A stretch of 58,175 nt of DNA, from the NCBI GenBank assembly GCA_023397905.1, contig JAEWSZ010000155.1, forward strand, positions 1 through 58,175. Direction: 5' to 3'. The notes beneath the pieces are model-generated. The model searched no databases, was not told the origin of the DNA, and saw only the letters and a program-made list of their open reading frames with translations. Of this stretch, positions 17,636-26,666 are shown in pieces (the stretch's first letter is position 1; each line of letters opens with the position of its first letter). The stretch is from Bacillota bacterium (GTDB taxonomy: Bacteria; Bacillota; Clostridia; Acetivibrionales; DSM-1351). The translations under genes were made by a program, and so were the position numbers.

Positions 17636-19186
17636 GTGAATAAAAAAATAATATCATCCGTACTATTGATCACAGTTATTTCATCCTTCGGAAAAATACT
17701 GGGCCTGATCAGAGAAAGCATCCTGGCCTTGCATTTCGGGGCCAGCGGCAGCACCGACGCCTTTAAAATAGCATTCAGCATACCGGATATATTCATAGCT
17801 ATTTTCAGCGCCGCCATAGCCCAGACATTTATACCGGTGTACAGTGATTACATAAAGGCGGGGAATAAACGTAAAACACAGAATTTTCTGAACAGCGTAT
17901 TTACATCAATCTCCATTGTCTCGATTGCAATAGTTGTCATAGGGATCATAGCGAGCAGGATGATAGTCAACATCATAGCTCCGGGCTTTGATGGGGAAAC
18001 AAAGCAGGCGGCGGCCTTAATGACGTCCATTATGTTCCCGGGCGCCATATTTATGATTCTGGCCAACCTGTCGTCGGCATATTTGCAGGCCCATGAAAAA
18101 TACTTTTCATCCTCTCTGATGTGGTACTCCTATAATATATGCATTATTTTGGGACTGGCTGTTTTCAAGGGCTATGGCATAAAGGTCGCCGCCTATGGAG
18201 CCGCGTTGGGATTTGTGGGCATGCTGCTGATCCAGCTTCCCTCTATGCTGAAACAGGGCTTCAAATTCAGACCGGTAATTGATTTTAAAAATGAAGGCTA
18301 TCTAAAAATAAGGCAATTGGTGGTTCCTGTGCTTATAAGCTCCGCTTTCAACCAGGTCTATCTCATAATAAACAGGATACTGGGATCCAATCTGAGCGCC
18401 GGAAGCATAAGCGCTCTGGACTATGCGGGCAGAGTGGGGATACTGGTGAATACCATAATCGTTGTTTCAATAGTAAATGTCATATATCCCAGGCTGGCAA
18501 AACTGGAGAGCAGTCCGGAAAAATTCAGATTGCTGTTTTCCAGGACCATGTGGCTGATTTCAGTAATAATGCTGCCTCTGGTCTCATTGATGTTCATTTT
18601 CAGAGGCCAGATCATATATATATTATTCCAGCGCGGAGCTTTTACCGGTAAAGACACCGAAATAACCGCGGCCATTCTGGGATTTCTGTCCTTGAGCATT
18701 GTGGGTATAGCCTACAGGGAGATACTTAACAGGGCCTTCTTCTCTCTGAAGGATACGCGGACGCCGATGATAAACGGTATAATCACGATTTTGATAAATA
18801 TAGCCCTGAATTTGATATTTATCGGCTTTATGGGCGTTTACGGCCTTGCCCTTGGAACTTCCGCCGCAAGTGTAATCAGCGCCCTGATGCTTTTTCTGAG
18901 GCTCAGAAAAAAGCTGGGGCACATAAACGGCAGGGCAATTGCCGGCGGATTTGCAAAAGCCGTGCTGGCTTCAACAGGTATGAGCGTATTTGTATATTTA
19001 TTAAAATCCGAAATGTTTCATATGGAGGGAAGTACTCTTGCGGTACTGCTGAAAGTGGTTTTAATGACCGCGGCTGGCTTTGCCGTTTACATGGGAATAC
19101 TGCTGCTGTTGAATGCGGACAGGCTTAAAGCCGCAAGAGGCGGTATCTTCTTTAAGGGCAAGGAAATAATCAACAGGAGAGGTTAG
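17636..19186 (+). CDS. MurJ/MviN-family lipid flippase
   Basis: A 516-residue integral membrane protein with about 14 hydrophobic helices. It opens like MurJ: I-S-S-F-G-K-I-L-G-L-I-R-E-S, then F-G-A-S-G-S-T-D-A-F-K-I-A-F and I-A-Q-T-F-I-P-V-Y. This is the MOP superfamily exporter that flips undecaprenyl-linked precursors. Its place among polymerase and glycosyltransferase genes, with no other Wzx in the cluster, suggests it flips the repeat unit of this polysaccharide rather than lipid II. The GTG start lies 8 bases after CGGGGG. Confidence 0.9.
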   Translation: MNKKIISSVLLITVISSFGKILGLIRESILALHFGASGSTDAFKIAFSIPDIFIAIFSAAIAQTFIPVYSDYIKAGNKRKTQNFLNSVFTSISIVSIAIVVIGIIASRMIVNIIAPGFDGETKQAAALMTSIMFPGAIFMILANLSSAYLQAHEKYFSSSLMWYSYNICIILGLAVFKGYGIKVAAYGAALGFVGMLLIQLPSMLKQGFKFRPVIDFKNEGYLKIRQLVVPVLISSAFNQVYLIINRILGSNLSAGSISALDYAGRVGILVNTIIVVSIVNVIYPRLAKLESSPEKFRLLFSRTMWLISVIMLPLVSLMFIFRGQIIYILFQRGAFTGKDTEITAAILGFLSLSIVGIAYREILNRAFFSLKDTRTPMINGIITILINIALNLIFIGFMGVYGLALGTSAASVISALMLFLRLRKKLGHINGRAIAGGFAKAVLASTGMSVFVYLLKSEMFHMEGSTLAVLLKVVLMTAAGFAVYMGILLLLNADRLKAARGGIFFKGKEIINRRG

Positions 19187-19196
19187 ATTCTTAATT

Positions 19197-20336
19197 ATGA
19201 AAATTTTACTGCTCAGAAATATGTCCAACCAGATAAACATCAACAGCTACAACGTCCAGGAGATCGGCCTGGCCAAAGCGCTTGCCAATAAGGGCCATGA
19301 ATGTGATGTGGTGCTGTTTTCGGAAACGGATGCATACAAAAAGGAGATCATAAAAACCGGCGGCGAGGGCGGCTTTATAACCGTGCACTGGATTCACGGC
19401 TTCAGCATTTACAACAATGCCGTATATTTTAAATTGATAAAAGAGAAGTTTTTTGATAAATACGATGTAATACAGACCCATGAATACAACCAGCTTATGA
19501 CGTTTATCCTGCCCTTTGTGACAAGGGTTCCCAAAATCATTTATCACGGACCATATCAGGATATACGCAATAAAACGGTTCAAAAGCTGTTTGATCTTAT
19601 TTTCCTTCCATATATCAGAAGACACTACAAAAATGTGATAGTTAAAAGTAATCTGTCAAAGGATTATCTGCTGCAAAAGGGCTTTAAGGATGTGAATACC
19701 ATCGGGGTGGGACTGGATCAGAACCGCTTTAAGAACTGTCTGCCGCTGAACGACCGCCTGGCCGGCATTTATAAGGAGAGCTCAGGGGAGTATCCGATAC
19801 TGGTATACATCGGGACCTTCCGGAAATGGAAGAACACCCCCTTCCTCCTGGATATAGCACAGGCGCTTAAAAAGAGGACAAAATTCAAGCTTTTGGTCAT
19901 TGGAGACGGGGAAGGCGAGAACCGGGAAGAATTTTTCAATAAAATGCATGATCTGAGCCTGGAGGACTGTGTACAGTATGCGGAAAGCGTGAACCAGCGT
20001 GAGATAAGCAATATATACATATATTCGGACCTGCTTTTACTGCCCTCCACCTATGAAATATTCGGGATGGTCCTGCTGGAAAGCCTGTATTTCAACTGCC
20101 CCATACTCACCTCATACAACGGCGGCTCATCGGTGCTCTTAAAGGAGGCTTACCCCGAGATGGTCATAGAGGGCTTTGAGGCGGAAAAATGGGCGGAACG
20201 CATTGCTGTACTGCTTCAAAACAAAGGAAAATACAAGCTCAGGGAATATGTCAATTCAAAACATACCTGGGACTGTATCAGCCGGGAATTTGAAACCCGT
20301 TATTCCGAAGCGGTAAAAAAGCCGGAGGAAACATGA
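19197..20336 (+). CDS. GT4-family glycosyltransferase
   Basis: A 379-residue GT-B fold glycosyltransferase. The N-terminal acceptor domain starts I-L-L-L-R-N-M-S-N and has H-E-Y-N-Q-L. The C-terminal nucleotide-sugar domain has Y-I-G-T-F-R-K-W-K-N-T-P, L-L-V-I-G-D-G-E-G and the E-x7-E element of GT4 enzymes (Y-E-I-F-G-M-V-L-L-E-S-L-Y). It would add one sugar to the lipid-linked repeat unit at the inner membrane face. Its stop overlaps the next start by ATGA. The sugar cannot be told from sequence. Confidence 0.9.
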   Translation: MKILLLRNMSNQININSYNVQEIGLAKALANKGHECDVVLFSETDAYKKEIIKTGGEGGFITVHWIHGFSIYNNAVYFKLIKEKFFDKYDVIQTHEYNQLMTFILPFVTRVPKIIYHGPYQDIRNKTVQKLFDLIFLPYIRRHYKNVIVKSNLSKDYLLQKGFKDVNTIGVGLDQNRFKNCLPLNDRLAGIYKESSGEYPILVYIGTFRKWKNTPFLLDIAQALKKRTKFKLLVIGDGEGENREEFFNKMHDLSLEDCVQYAESVNQREISNIYIYSDLLLLPSTYEIFGMVLLESLYFNCPILTSYNGGSSVLLKEAYPEMVIEGFEAEKWAERIAVLLQNKGKYKLREYVNSKHTWDCISREFETRYSEAVKKPEET

Positions 20337-21766
20337 GAAGCGGAATGAGATATATTGAAAAATTGATCCTGCTTGCAGTATTTTTATCACCCTGCTCTGA
20401 AATATTGATATTTAAGACAGGAGTTGTTGATTTAAAAATACTGCAGCTGCTCTGGAGCGCAATATTTTTGCTGATATTGATACAAAAAGCGGTATCCAAG
20501 GCCTGTGCTCCCGTTAAAAATACAATTGACATAAACAGCCGGTTCATATTTACATTATATTTAACAGTAATAATCTTGTCGTGCCTTTTCTCCCTTGACA
20601 TAAAAATGTCGCTTAAGGAGCTTATCCAATATGTGTACCTTTTCCTGACACTGCTGGCCATATACAGCTACTCACGAAAAAGAGAATTTATGGACAAGCT
20701 CATTAACGCCATAATATTATCCAATGCCCTGCTGGTGGGTACTTCCATCATAAGCTATTTCTCGGGAAGACTGCTGATACCGTCTTTTATCATGTACCCT
20801 AACGGTACTTTGTTTGTAATGGACAGTTTATACAAAACCCAGTCGCTGGTTGAGACCAGCGGCATTATAAACAGGCTGGAAGGGATAATGGGACTGGGCA
20901 CAATCGGCATAGCCAACTGTGTACTGATCCATTCGGTATTCATTAATTATAAAATCAGAAAATCCTCTGGAAGATTGAGAAAAATATATGTGGTTTTGTT
21001 CGCCGCCAATATTGTGACAGTGGGACTGACATACTCCAGGGCCGCGTTGGTTGTTTTTATACTGATACATTTTGTTTCCCTGTTCGGCAAAAACAAAAAG
21101 GTAAATCTGGGCATAGCGCTGGCGGGCATTTGCAGCATTCCGGTTATCCTGTCCTTTTTCCCCAGCCTGTACGCCAGGCTTCAGGAATCTTTCAATCTGG
21201 GGGAGGGATCCACAAGATACCACCTGATTTTCTGGATAATCTCTTTAAGGGAGGGATATGACCATATCCTCACAGGCATAGGGCTGGGAAACGCCGCATA
21301 CCTGCAGGGTGTGTACGTGGATATGGCTGCGGTGCTGTTCAAATCCTTTGATTTATACAGTGTGGACGGGGCCAATGTGCACAATTTTATATTGCAGATC
21401 TGGGCTGAACAGGGGGCGGTGGGGCTATTTGCAAATATGCTGCTGATATTTTATCCGGTCATGCATTTCATAAAAATAAAATTCATCAAAAAGCTCACGG
21501 GCGGAAAAACCATTTATGACTACATCATACTGGCATACACCGCCACATTGGCATACAATCTGACAAACAACAATTTTTACATAGAGACCTTCTGGGTGCT
21601 GGCCGCGCTGGCTTATGCCTGCAAGGACATATACACGCAGCATGTGTATTTGGATGAACGGGCCGGCTTGCCGGCGGAGCAGGTAAAAAACCGGAACAGA
21701 TATTCGCCTGGGACACATGTACAGCCGGGCATAGGAGCGGTTCCGCGCAGTTTCAATACGGAATAA
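20333..21766 (+). CDS. Wzy/O-antigen ligase-like polysaccharide polymerase
   Basis: A 477-residue polytopic membrane protein with about 11-12 hydrophobic helices and a large extracytoplasmic loop before the last helices. A-x-R-T-type signals of the O-antigen polymerase/ligase family are visible: T-Y-S-R-A-A-L-V-V-F in the middle, G-I-G-L-G-N-A-A-Y after the R-Y-H-L-I-F-W block, and V-H-N-F-I-L-Q-I-W-A-E-Q-G. It would link repeat units outside the membrane after flipping. It overlaps the preceding glycosyltransferase gene by four bases. The soluble tail of about 40 residues has no recognised role. Confidence 0.88.
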   Translation: MRSGMRYIEKLILLAVFLSPCSEILIFKTGVVDLKILQLLWSAIFLLILIQKAVSKACAPVKNTIDINSRFIFTLYLTVIILSCLFSLDIKMSLKELIQYVYLFLTLLAIYSYSRKREFMDKLINAIILSNALLVGTSIISYFSGRLLIPSFIMYPNGTLFVMDSLYKTQSLVETSGIINRLEGIMGLGTIGIANCVLIHSVFINYKIRKSSGRLRKIYVVLFAANIVTVGLTYSRAALVVFILIHFVSLFGKNKKVNLGIALAGICSIPVILSFFPSLYARLQESFNLGEGSTRYHLIFWIISLREGYDHILTGIGLGNAAYLQGVYVDMAAVLFKSFDLYSVDGANVHNFILQIWAEQGAVGLFANMLLIFYPVMHFIKIKFIKKLTGGKTIYDYIILAYTATLAYNLTNNNFYIETFWVLAALAYACKDIYTQHVYLDERAGLPAEQVKNRNRYSPGTHVQPGIGAVPRSFNTE

Positions 21767-21780
21767 AGGAGGGGTGTCTT

Positions 21781-22512
21781 TTGAAAAAAATCATATCTGC
21801 GCTGATTTCAAAATTAAAGGGTGAAAAATACCTGATAGACAGTGACTTTGACATGGGAGCGCTGCTGGGAGTGGTATTTGACAGGGGGGTTCAGGTTATG
21901 AGAGGCGCTGTGAAAAGGCTCCGGATAAAAAAATGCGGAGGGCTGCTGTTCTGCGGCAAAAGGGTCAAAATCAGATCAGGACGAAAACTTTATCTGGGGA
22001 GAAATGTAATATTTGAAGACAATGTGTTTATAAATGCCTTGAGCAAATCAGGCGTGATAATAGGCAGAAACGTTTCCATAGGCAGAAACAGCATTATTGA
22101 GTGTACGGGAGTCATAAGGGAACTGGGAGAGGGGCTTGTAATAGGAGATAATGTGGGAATAGCCCCAAATGCGTTTATTGCCGTCAGAGGCAGAGTCACA
22201 ATAGGGGAAAACACCATTTTCGGGCCTGGCGTGAGCATACACGCCGAAAACCACCTGTTCGGCGATCCATTTAAGCCCATACGGCTGCAGGGGGCCGGCA
22301 GAAAAGGAATAACCATAGGCAGGGACTGCTGGATAGGCTCAAAGGTTGTCATCCTGGACGGGGTAAAAATAGGGAACGGATGCGTAGTGGCCGCAGGTGC
22401 GGTAGTAAACGGAGATATCCCGGATTATGCTGTGGCAGGAGGCGTTCCGGCAAAAATCATAAAATACAGGGGAGCCGTAAAAAATCAAATGGCAGAAGCG
22501 GGGGTCCAATGA
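21781..22512 (+). CDS. Hexapeptide-repeat acyltransferase
   Basis: A 243-residue left-handed beta-helix enzyme of the maltose/galactoside O-acetyltransferase type (WbbJ-like). Isoleucine-rich hexapeptide turns run from about residue 70 (V-I-I-G-R-N-V-S-I-G-R-N) to the end (W-I-G-S-K-V-V-I-L-D-G-V-K-I-G-N-G). The catalytic histidine is in H-A-E-N-H-L-F. It probably transfers acetyl or a similar group from CoA onto a sugar of the repeat unit. The TTG start follows AAAGGAGGGG. The stop overlaps the next start by ATGA. Confidence 0.9.
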   Translation: MKKIISALISKLKGEKYLIDSDFDMGALLGVVFDRGVQVMRGAVKRLRIKKCGGLLFCGKRVKIRSGRKLYLGRNVIFEDNVFINALSKSGVIIGRNVSIGRNSIIECTGVIRELGEGLVIGDNVGIAPNAFIAVRGRVTIGENTIFGPGVSIHAENHLFGDPFKPIRLQGAGRKGITIGRDCWIGSKVVILDGVKIGNGCVVAAGAVVNGDIPDYAVAGGVPAKIIKYRGAVKNQMAEAGVQ

Positions 22513-23813
22513 AAATACTGGTTGTCAATAAATTTCTGTACAATAAGGGCGGCAGTGAAACTTATATATTCAATCTATTCGGGTATATGAAAAAGCTGGG
22601 ACATGAGGTCGAATATTTTGGAATGGACGATCCGGGCAATATAGCCGGAAACAGTGCCGGGCAGGCTGTATCCCCTATTGATTTCAAAGGGAATATTTTA
22701 AAAAAGGCCTTATATCCCTTCAGGATCATATATTCGGTTGAAGCCCGCAGAAAAATAGAAAAAGTAATAAAAAATTTCAAGCCGGATATTATTCATTTAA
22801 ATAATTACAATTACCAGGTAACGCCTTCTATACTCTACGGGATAAAAAAACACCATATCCCGGTTATCCAGACCTTGCACGACCCGCAGCTGGTATGCCC
22901 CTACCACCGGCTTTACAACTACAGGAAGGGGCAAAACTGTGAAAAGTGCAAAGACGGCAGGTTTATAAGCTGCGTATCTGAAAGATGCATAGAAAATTCA
23001 ATACTGAAAAGTGTTCTGGGAGCGGCGGAAAGCTACATATACAGAGGGCTTAAAACCTATGACCATATTGATTACTTTATTTCTCCCAGCAACTTTTTAA
23101 AGGAAAAGCTCATTTCCATGAATATAAATTTATCAGAAAACAAGCTAATAGTCCTGCACAATTTTACGGGTGAAAATGCCGCTTTGCATACTGTCCGCAA
23201 GAAACCGTATGTATTGTATTTCGGAAGGATATCGGCGGAGAAGGGCATCCGGACATTGATAGAGGCCTGCGGGAGGCTTCCCCGGATCAGGTTTGTATTT
23301 GCGGGCTCGGGAGAGATTGAAGACGAATTGGCGGGAATGGACAATATTGAATTCCTGGGTCATAAAACCGGAGAGGAACTGGAGATATTGATAAAAGAGG
23401 CGCTGTTTTCAATATATCCGTCGGAGTGGTACGAAAACTGCCCCATGTCGGTGCTGGAATCCCAGATGCTCGGAACTCCTGTCATAGGAGCAGACATAGG
23501 CGGAATACCCGAGCTGGTAAGGGACAATCACGACGGCCTGCTCTTTCGCCCGGGAGATCCCGGAGATCTGGCAAAAAAAATCAAATATCTCTATGAAAAT
23601 GACGGAATAAGAGAGCTGTTTTCACGGAACAGTCTGGAAAAGGCGAAAGAATTTTCAATTGCAAATTATTATAAAAGGCTGGTTGAAATTTATGAAAAGG
23701 CAATCAGCAGCCACATAGAGGAAAAAAGGCTTTGGGAGAAGCACTCCGCTTCGGCTAAACCAGGCCATAATTATAAAACGGGAGAAACGGTAAATGAAAT
23801 TGCCGCCGAATAA
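22509..23813 (+). CDS. GT4-family glycosyltransferase
   Basis: A 434-residue GT-B glycosyltransferase. It starts MKILVVNKFLYNKGGSETYI, a typical GT4 glycine-rich acceptor loop. The insertion C-P-Y-H-R-L-Y-N-Y-R-K-G-Q-N-C-E-K-C carries a cysteine group also found in some GT4 enzymes. The C-terminal domain has Y-F-G-R-I-S-A-E-K-G-I-R-T and the E-x7-E element (S-E-W-Y-E-N-C-P-M-S-V-L-E-S). ATG 22509 overlaps the stop of the acyltransferase gene; the longer open frame to 22380 lies inside that gene and is unlikely to be used. It also overlaps the next gene by 20 bases. Confidence 0.9.
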   Translation: MKILVVNKFLYNKGGSETYIFNLFGYMKKLGHEVEYFGMDDPGNIAGNSAGQAVSPIDFKGNILKKALYPFRIIYSVEARRKIEKVIKNFKPDIIHLNNYNYQVTPSILYGIKKHHIPVIQTLHDPQLVCPYHRLYNYRKGQNCEKCKDGRFISCVSERCIENSILKSVLGAAESYIYRGLKTYDHIDYFISPSNFLKEKLISMNINLSENKLIVLHNFTGENAALHTVRKKPYVLYFGRISAEKGIRTLIEACGRLPRIRFVFAGSGEIEDELAGMDNIEFLGHKTGEELEILIKEALFSIYPSEWYENCPMSVLESQMLGTPVIGADIGGIPELVRDNHDGLLFRPGDPGDLAKKIKYLYENDGIRELFSRNSLEKAKEFSIANYYKRLVEIYEKAISSHIEEKRLWEKHSASAKPGHNYKTGETVNEIAAE

Positions 23814-25089
23814 AAAAAATAAATATTACATCTGCCTGGGGGTAGTATTGGCGGTGTCATTGGCGGCGGGGATATTTTTCAGCCGTTTGCATAAAACAGC
23901 CCGGGAGCAGGAGCCGGCGGATATACAGGCCTCCCTGGCAGGAGATATTGCTCTGAAATTCGGGCCCGTAAATAAAACCGGAAATGCCGGTTATTACAAC
24001 GAAAAGGACGGAGAGTACTACGAAGATGCCGGATATAAAATCAGAGCGAACGACAATACCTCTTATCTCCTGAGCCTGTTTGCCGCGGGAAAACCGGTGA
24101 AGCTGGGAGCGGGAAATTATTTGTGCAGAACGGGTATCGTATTAAACGGTAAAAAGTTCACGGTCTCAGGCATTAAAGGCAGGACGAAAATAATATTTGA
24201 TTCAAAGAATTATATGGACAGCGGTATGGTTTCCTTTAAGGAAAGCCTTATAGTAAATAAAAGCTACGCCAATGAATACGATGAAGAAAGCGCTCAGAGC
24301 ATAAGTCTCTCGGGAATTATTTTTGAATACAGGAGGTATTCCTATGATTCTCCTAAAACCATCATGCTTTTCAAAAATATAAAAAAGGCTGAAATAAAAA
24401 AATGCTCGTTCATAGCCGATCTGGGCAACGGAATACCCGTCACAAATCTGGACCTTTATAACGGGTGCAAAAATGTGACCGTACGGGACTGCTTTTTCAG
24501 CAACAGGACAAAGGCCGGCAGCGGCGGCTGCATATGGGTCAGGAATCTGACGGCTCAGGACGTCAGAAAGAAGGACAACACAACTGAAAATATCAATATA
24601 GAAAAGTGTTCCTTTGAAAAGGATTCAAAGGACGAGGTCATCGCCGTCTATTCTTCTGTGGGAGACGTTAAAAATGTGGTGATAGAGAATTGCGATATAA
24701 AGGATTATGCCGTTGACCAGGAAGTGGTGCTGAGCGTTTATTCAAGCGAAGACAGGTATTACGGGACTGTGGACGGTGTGAAAATATCCCGTAACACCAT
24801 TTATTCGCAGAATTTCAAAGCGTTTGTAATCATGACCGGCATCGAAAAAAGATCAAAGCCCACTTCCAATATTACGATTGCAGGCAATAAAATACGTGCC
24901 GATTCAAAAAGCGCGGAACAAAAAATCATAATATATAACGCCGCGGCAAATAAAAACAGCAATGTCCTTGTAAAAAACAATGAGATCAGAGTTGCAGGGA
25001 GCGGGTATGTGGGTATTGCAAATGCCGGCTCAGTCTATGGCAATAAATTATCCGGGGATATTGAAACCGGTATATACAAACAAAAATAG
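23794..25089 (+). CDS. Membrane-anchored or exported parallel beta-helix protein
   Basis: A 431-residue protein with an N-terminal hydrophobic helix (about 11-29; C-L-G-V-V-L-A-V-S-L-A-A-G) after a lysine-rich start, either a signal anchor or signal peptide. The rest is a right-handed parallel beta-helix of the pectate-lyase-like type, with regular V-x-I-x-x-C/N turns such as N-V-T-V-R-D-C-F-F-S, N-I-N-I-E-K-C-S-F and N-V-V-I-E-N-C-D-I. Proteins of this fold in polysaccharide clusters are often lyases, epimerases or depolymerases acting outside the cell. No catalytic residues could be assigned. It overlaps the preceding glycosyltransferase gene by 20 bases. Confidence 0.8.
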   Translation: MKLPPNKKNKYYICLGVVLAVSLAAGIFFSRLHKTAREQEPADIQASLAGDIALKFGPVNKTGNAGYYNEKDGEYYEDAGYKIRANDNTSYLLSLFAAGKPVKLGAGNYLCRTGIVLNGKKFTVSGIKGRTKIIFDSKNYMDSGMVSFKESLIVNKSYANEYDEESAQSISLSGIIFEYRRYSYDSPKTIMLFKNIKKAEIKKCSFIADLGNGIPVTNLDLYNGCKNVTVRDCFFSNRTKAGSGGCIWVRNLTAQDVRKKDNTTENINIEKCSFEKDSKDEVIAVYSSVGDVKNVVIENCDIKDYAVDQEVVLSVYSSEDRYYGTVDGVKISRNTIYSQNFKAFVIMTGIEKRSKPTSNITIAGNKIRADSKSAEQKIIIYNAAANKNSNVLVKNNEIRVAGSGYVGIANAGSVYGNKLSGDIETGIYKQK

Positions 25090-25106
25090 AGGGGAGAGAC
25101 GAAAAA

Positions 25107-25574
25107 GTGGATGGATTTATGAAGATTTTATTAAATATGAGGAATTTTTTCATTTTACGGAAGATTTCATATATCATAATGCGCTTCATGGGCATCTGCA
25201 TACCTTTGAGTGTAAAGATCGGCAAAAATTTAAAACTTGTCCATTGGGCATATGGCTTGGTAATTCACCCAAATACCGTTATCGGTGATAATGTGAGGAT
25301 ATATTCGGGTGTTACTGTCGGGAGAGCTGATATTTATATTGAAAAAAGGAAGGACATAAGCATTTTTATTGCTGATGATGCGGTTATATGCACCGGTGCG
25401 AAGATCTTATGCAAGAAGGAGCAGCTAGTGGTGGGAAAGGGCTCAATCATAGGGGCAAATTCGGTTTTGTTCCAATCGACGGGCTGCGGAGAAATATGGG
25501 GAGGGATACCCGCACATAAAATCAAGGATGCGGGGGCAAACGCGTATAAGCTTACGGAAGCTGTGGGTGACTAA
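25107..25574 (+). CDS. Serine acetyltransferase-like hexapeptide transferase
   Basis: A 155-residue left-handed beta-helix protein of the CysE-like branch used in polysaccharide clusters. It has a short helical N-terminus, then hexapeptide turns from L-K-L-V-H-W-A-Y-G-L-V-I-H-P-N-T-V-I-G-D with the family histidine, and ends in G-E-I-W-G-G-I-P-A-H-K-I. At 155 residues it lacks the longer helical domain of true CysE, so an O-acetyltransferase acting on a sugar is more likely than cysteine biosynthesis. GTG 25107 has AGGGGAGAG upstream; ATG 25119 is an alternative. Confidence 0.82.
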   Translation: MDGFMKILLNMRNFFILRKISYIIMRFMGICIPLSVKIGKNLKLVHWAYGLVIHPNTVIGDNVRIYSGVTVGRADIYIEKRKDISIFIADDAVICTGAKILCKKEQLVVGKGSIIGANSVLFQSTGCGEIWGGIPAHKIKDAGANAYKLTEAVGD

Positions 25575-25603
25575 AAAATATGAAAGTTTGAGGTTAGGAT
25601 ACC

Positions 25604-26635
25604 ATGCCAAAAAGAACATTATACGGTTCAATAATTATTACATACAGGTGCAACGCCAAATGCAACATGTGCGACTGTTTCAAGGACCCAAGCAAACCGG
25701 AGGAGGAAATTACGCCTGATATCATCAGGAAGCTTCCGGATATGGCATTTACAAACATTACCGGAGGGGAGCCCTTTATCAGAAAGGACATAGGTGAAAT
25801 AGTCAGGGAGCTGTACAAAAAAACAGACAGAATAGTAATCTCCACCAATGGCTATTTTACGGACAGGATACTGGAGCTTTGCAGGGAATTTCCACAGCTT
25901 GGCATACGGATAAGCATTGAGGGCCTGCAGGAGGCCAACGATGCCATCAGAGGGATACCGGACGGCTTTAACAGAGGCTATGGTACACTGAAAAAACTGG
26001 TGGCTGCAGGACACCGGGATGTGGGCTTTGGCTGCACGGTACAGGAAATGAATTCCCGGGACCTCATACCTCTATACGACCTTTCCGATGAACTGGGAAT
26101 GGAATTTGCCACGGCCACGCTCCACAATTCTTTCTACTTCAGAAAAACAGACAACAGAATTGATGACAGGCAGAAAGTGGCCAGGGCCTTTGAAGAATTG
26201 ATAAACCGGCTCCTGAAATCCGGGTCTCCGAAAAAATGGTTCAGGGCATACTTCAATCACGGGCTCATTAACTATATATACGGAAATGAGAGATACCTGC
26301 CCTGCGGCATGGGAAGCAACGGCTTTTTTGTAGACCCCTTCGGGCATGTCCTGCCCTGCAATGGGAGTAATGAAAGAATGTCCATGGGCAGCCTCCATGA
26401 GCAGACCTGGGATGAAATATGGAATTCGGAAAGAGCCGCTGAAGTCAGGAAGCTGGTAAAAAATTGTCCCAAAAACTGCTGGATGATAGGAAGCGTGGCT
26501 CCCGCCATGAAGCAGAGGATATGGACACCCATGCGGTGGGTATTGCTGCATAAACTCAAAGGAAGCTATTCTCTTGAAGAAAACAAATTTATCTCATCAG
26601 TGGAAATGACTCCTGCCTCCATAGGCGGAGAGTAA
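25604..26635 (+). CDS. Radical SAM/SPASM protein in the polysaccharide operon
   Basis: A 343-residue radical SAM protein. The 4Fe-4S site is C-N-A-K-C-N-M-C at about residues 15-22, followed by N-I-T-G-G-E-P-F and I-S-T-N-G-Y. The C-terminal cysteine-rich SPASM-like domain has C-G-M-G-S-N-G-F-F-V-D, then V-L-P-C-N-G and N-C-P-K-N-C-W. Such proteins bind extra iron-sulfur clusters and modify peptides or sugars. No precursor peptide lies next to it, and its neighbours are an acetyltransferase and a glycosyltransferase, so a role in sugar modification is possible. It is a different protein from the maturase at 29383-30549. The substrate is unknown. Confidence 0.85.
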   Translation: MPKRTLYGSIIITYRCNAKCNMCDCFKDPSKPEEEITPDIIRKLPDMAFTNITGGEPFIRKDIGEIVRELYKKTDRIVISTNGYFTDRILELCREFPQLGIRISIEGLQEANDAIRGIPDGFNRGYGTLKKLVAAGHRDVGFGCTVQEMNSRDLIPLYDLSDELGMEFATATLHNSFYFRKTDNRIDDRQKVARAFEELINRLLKSGSPKKWFRAYFNHGLINYIYGNERYLPCGMGSNGFFVDPFGHVLPCNGSNERMSMGSLHEQTWDEIWNSERAAEVRKLVKNCPKNCWMIGSVAPAMKQRIWTPMRWVLLHKLKGSYSLEENKFISSVEMTPASIGGE

Positions 26636-26666
26636 ACAAGACTGCAAAAGCGAGGAGTCGATGCAT

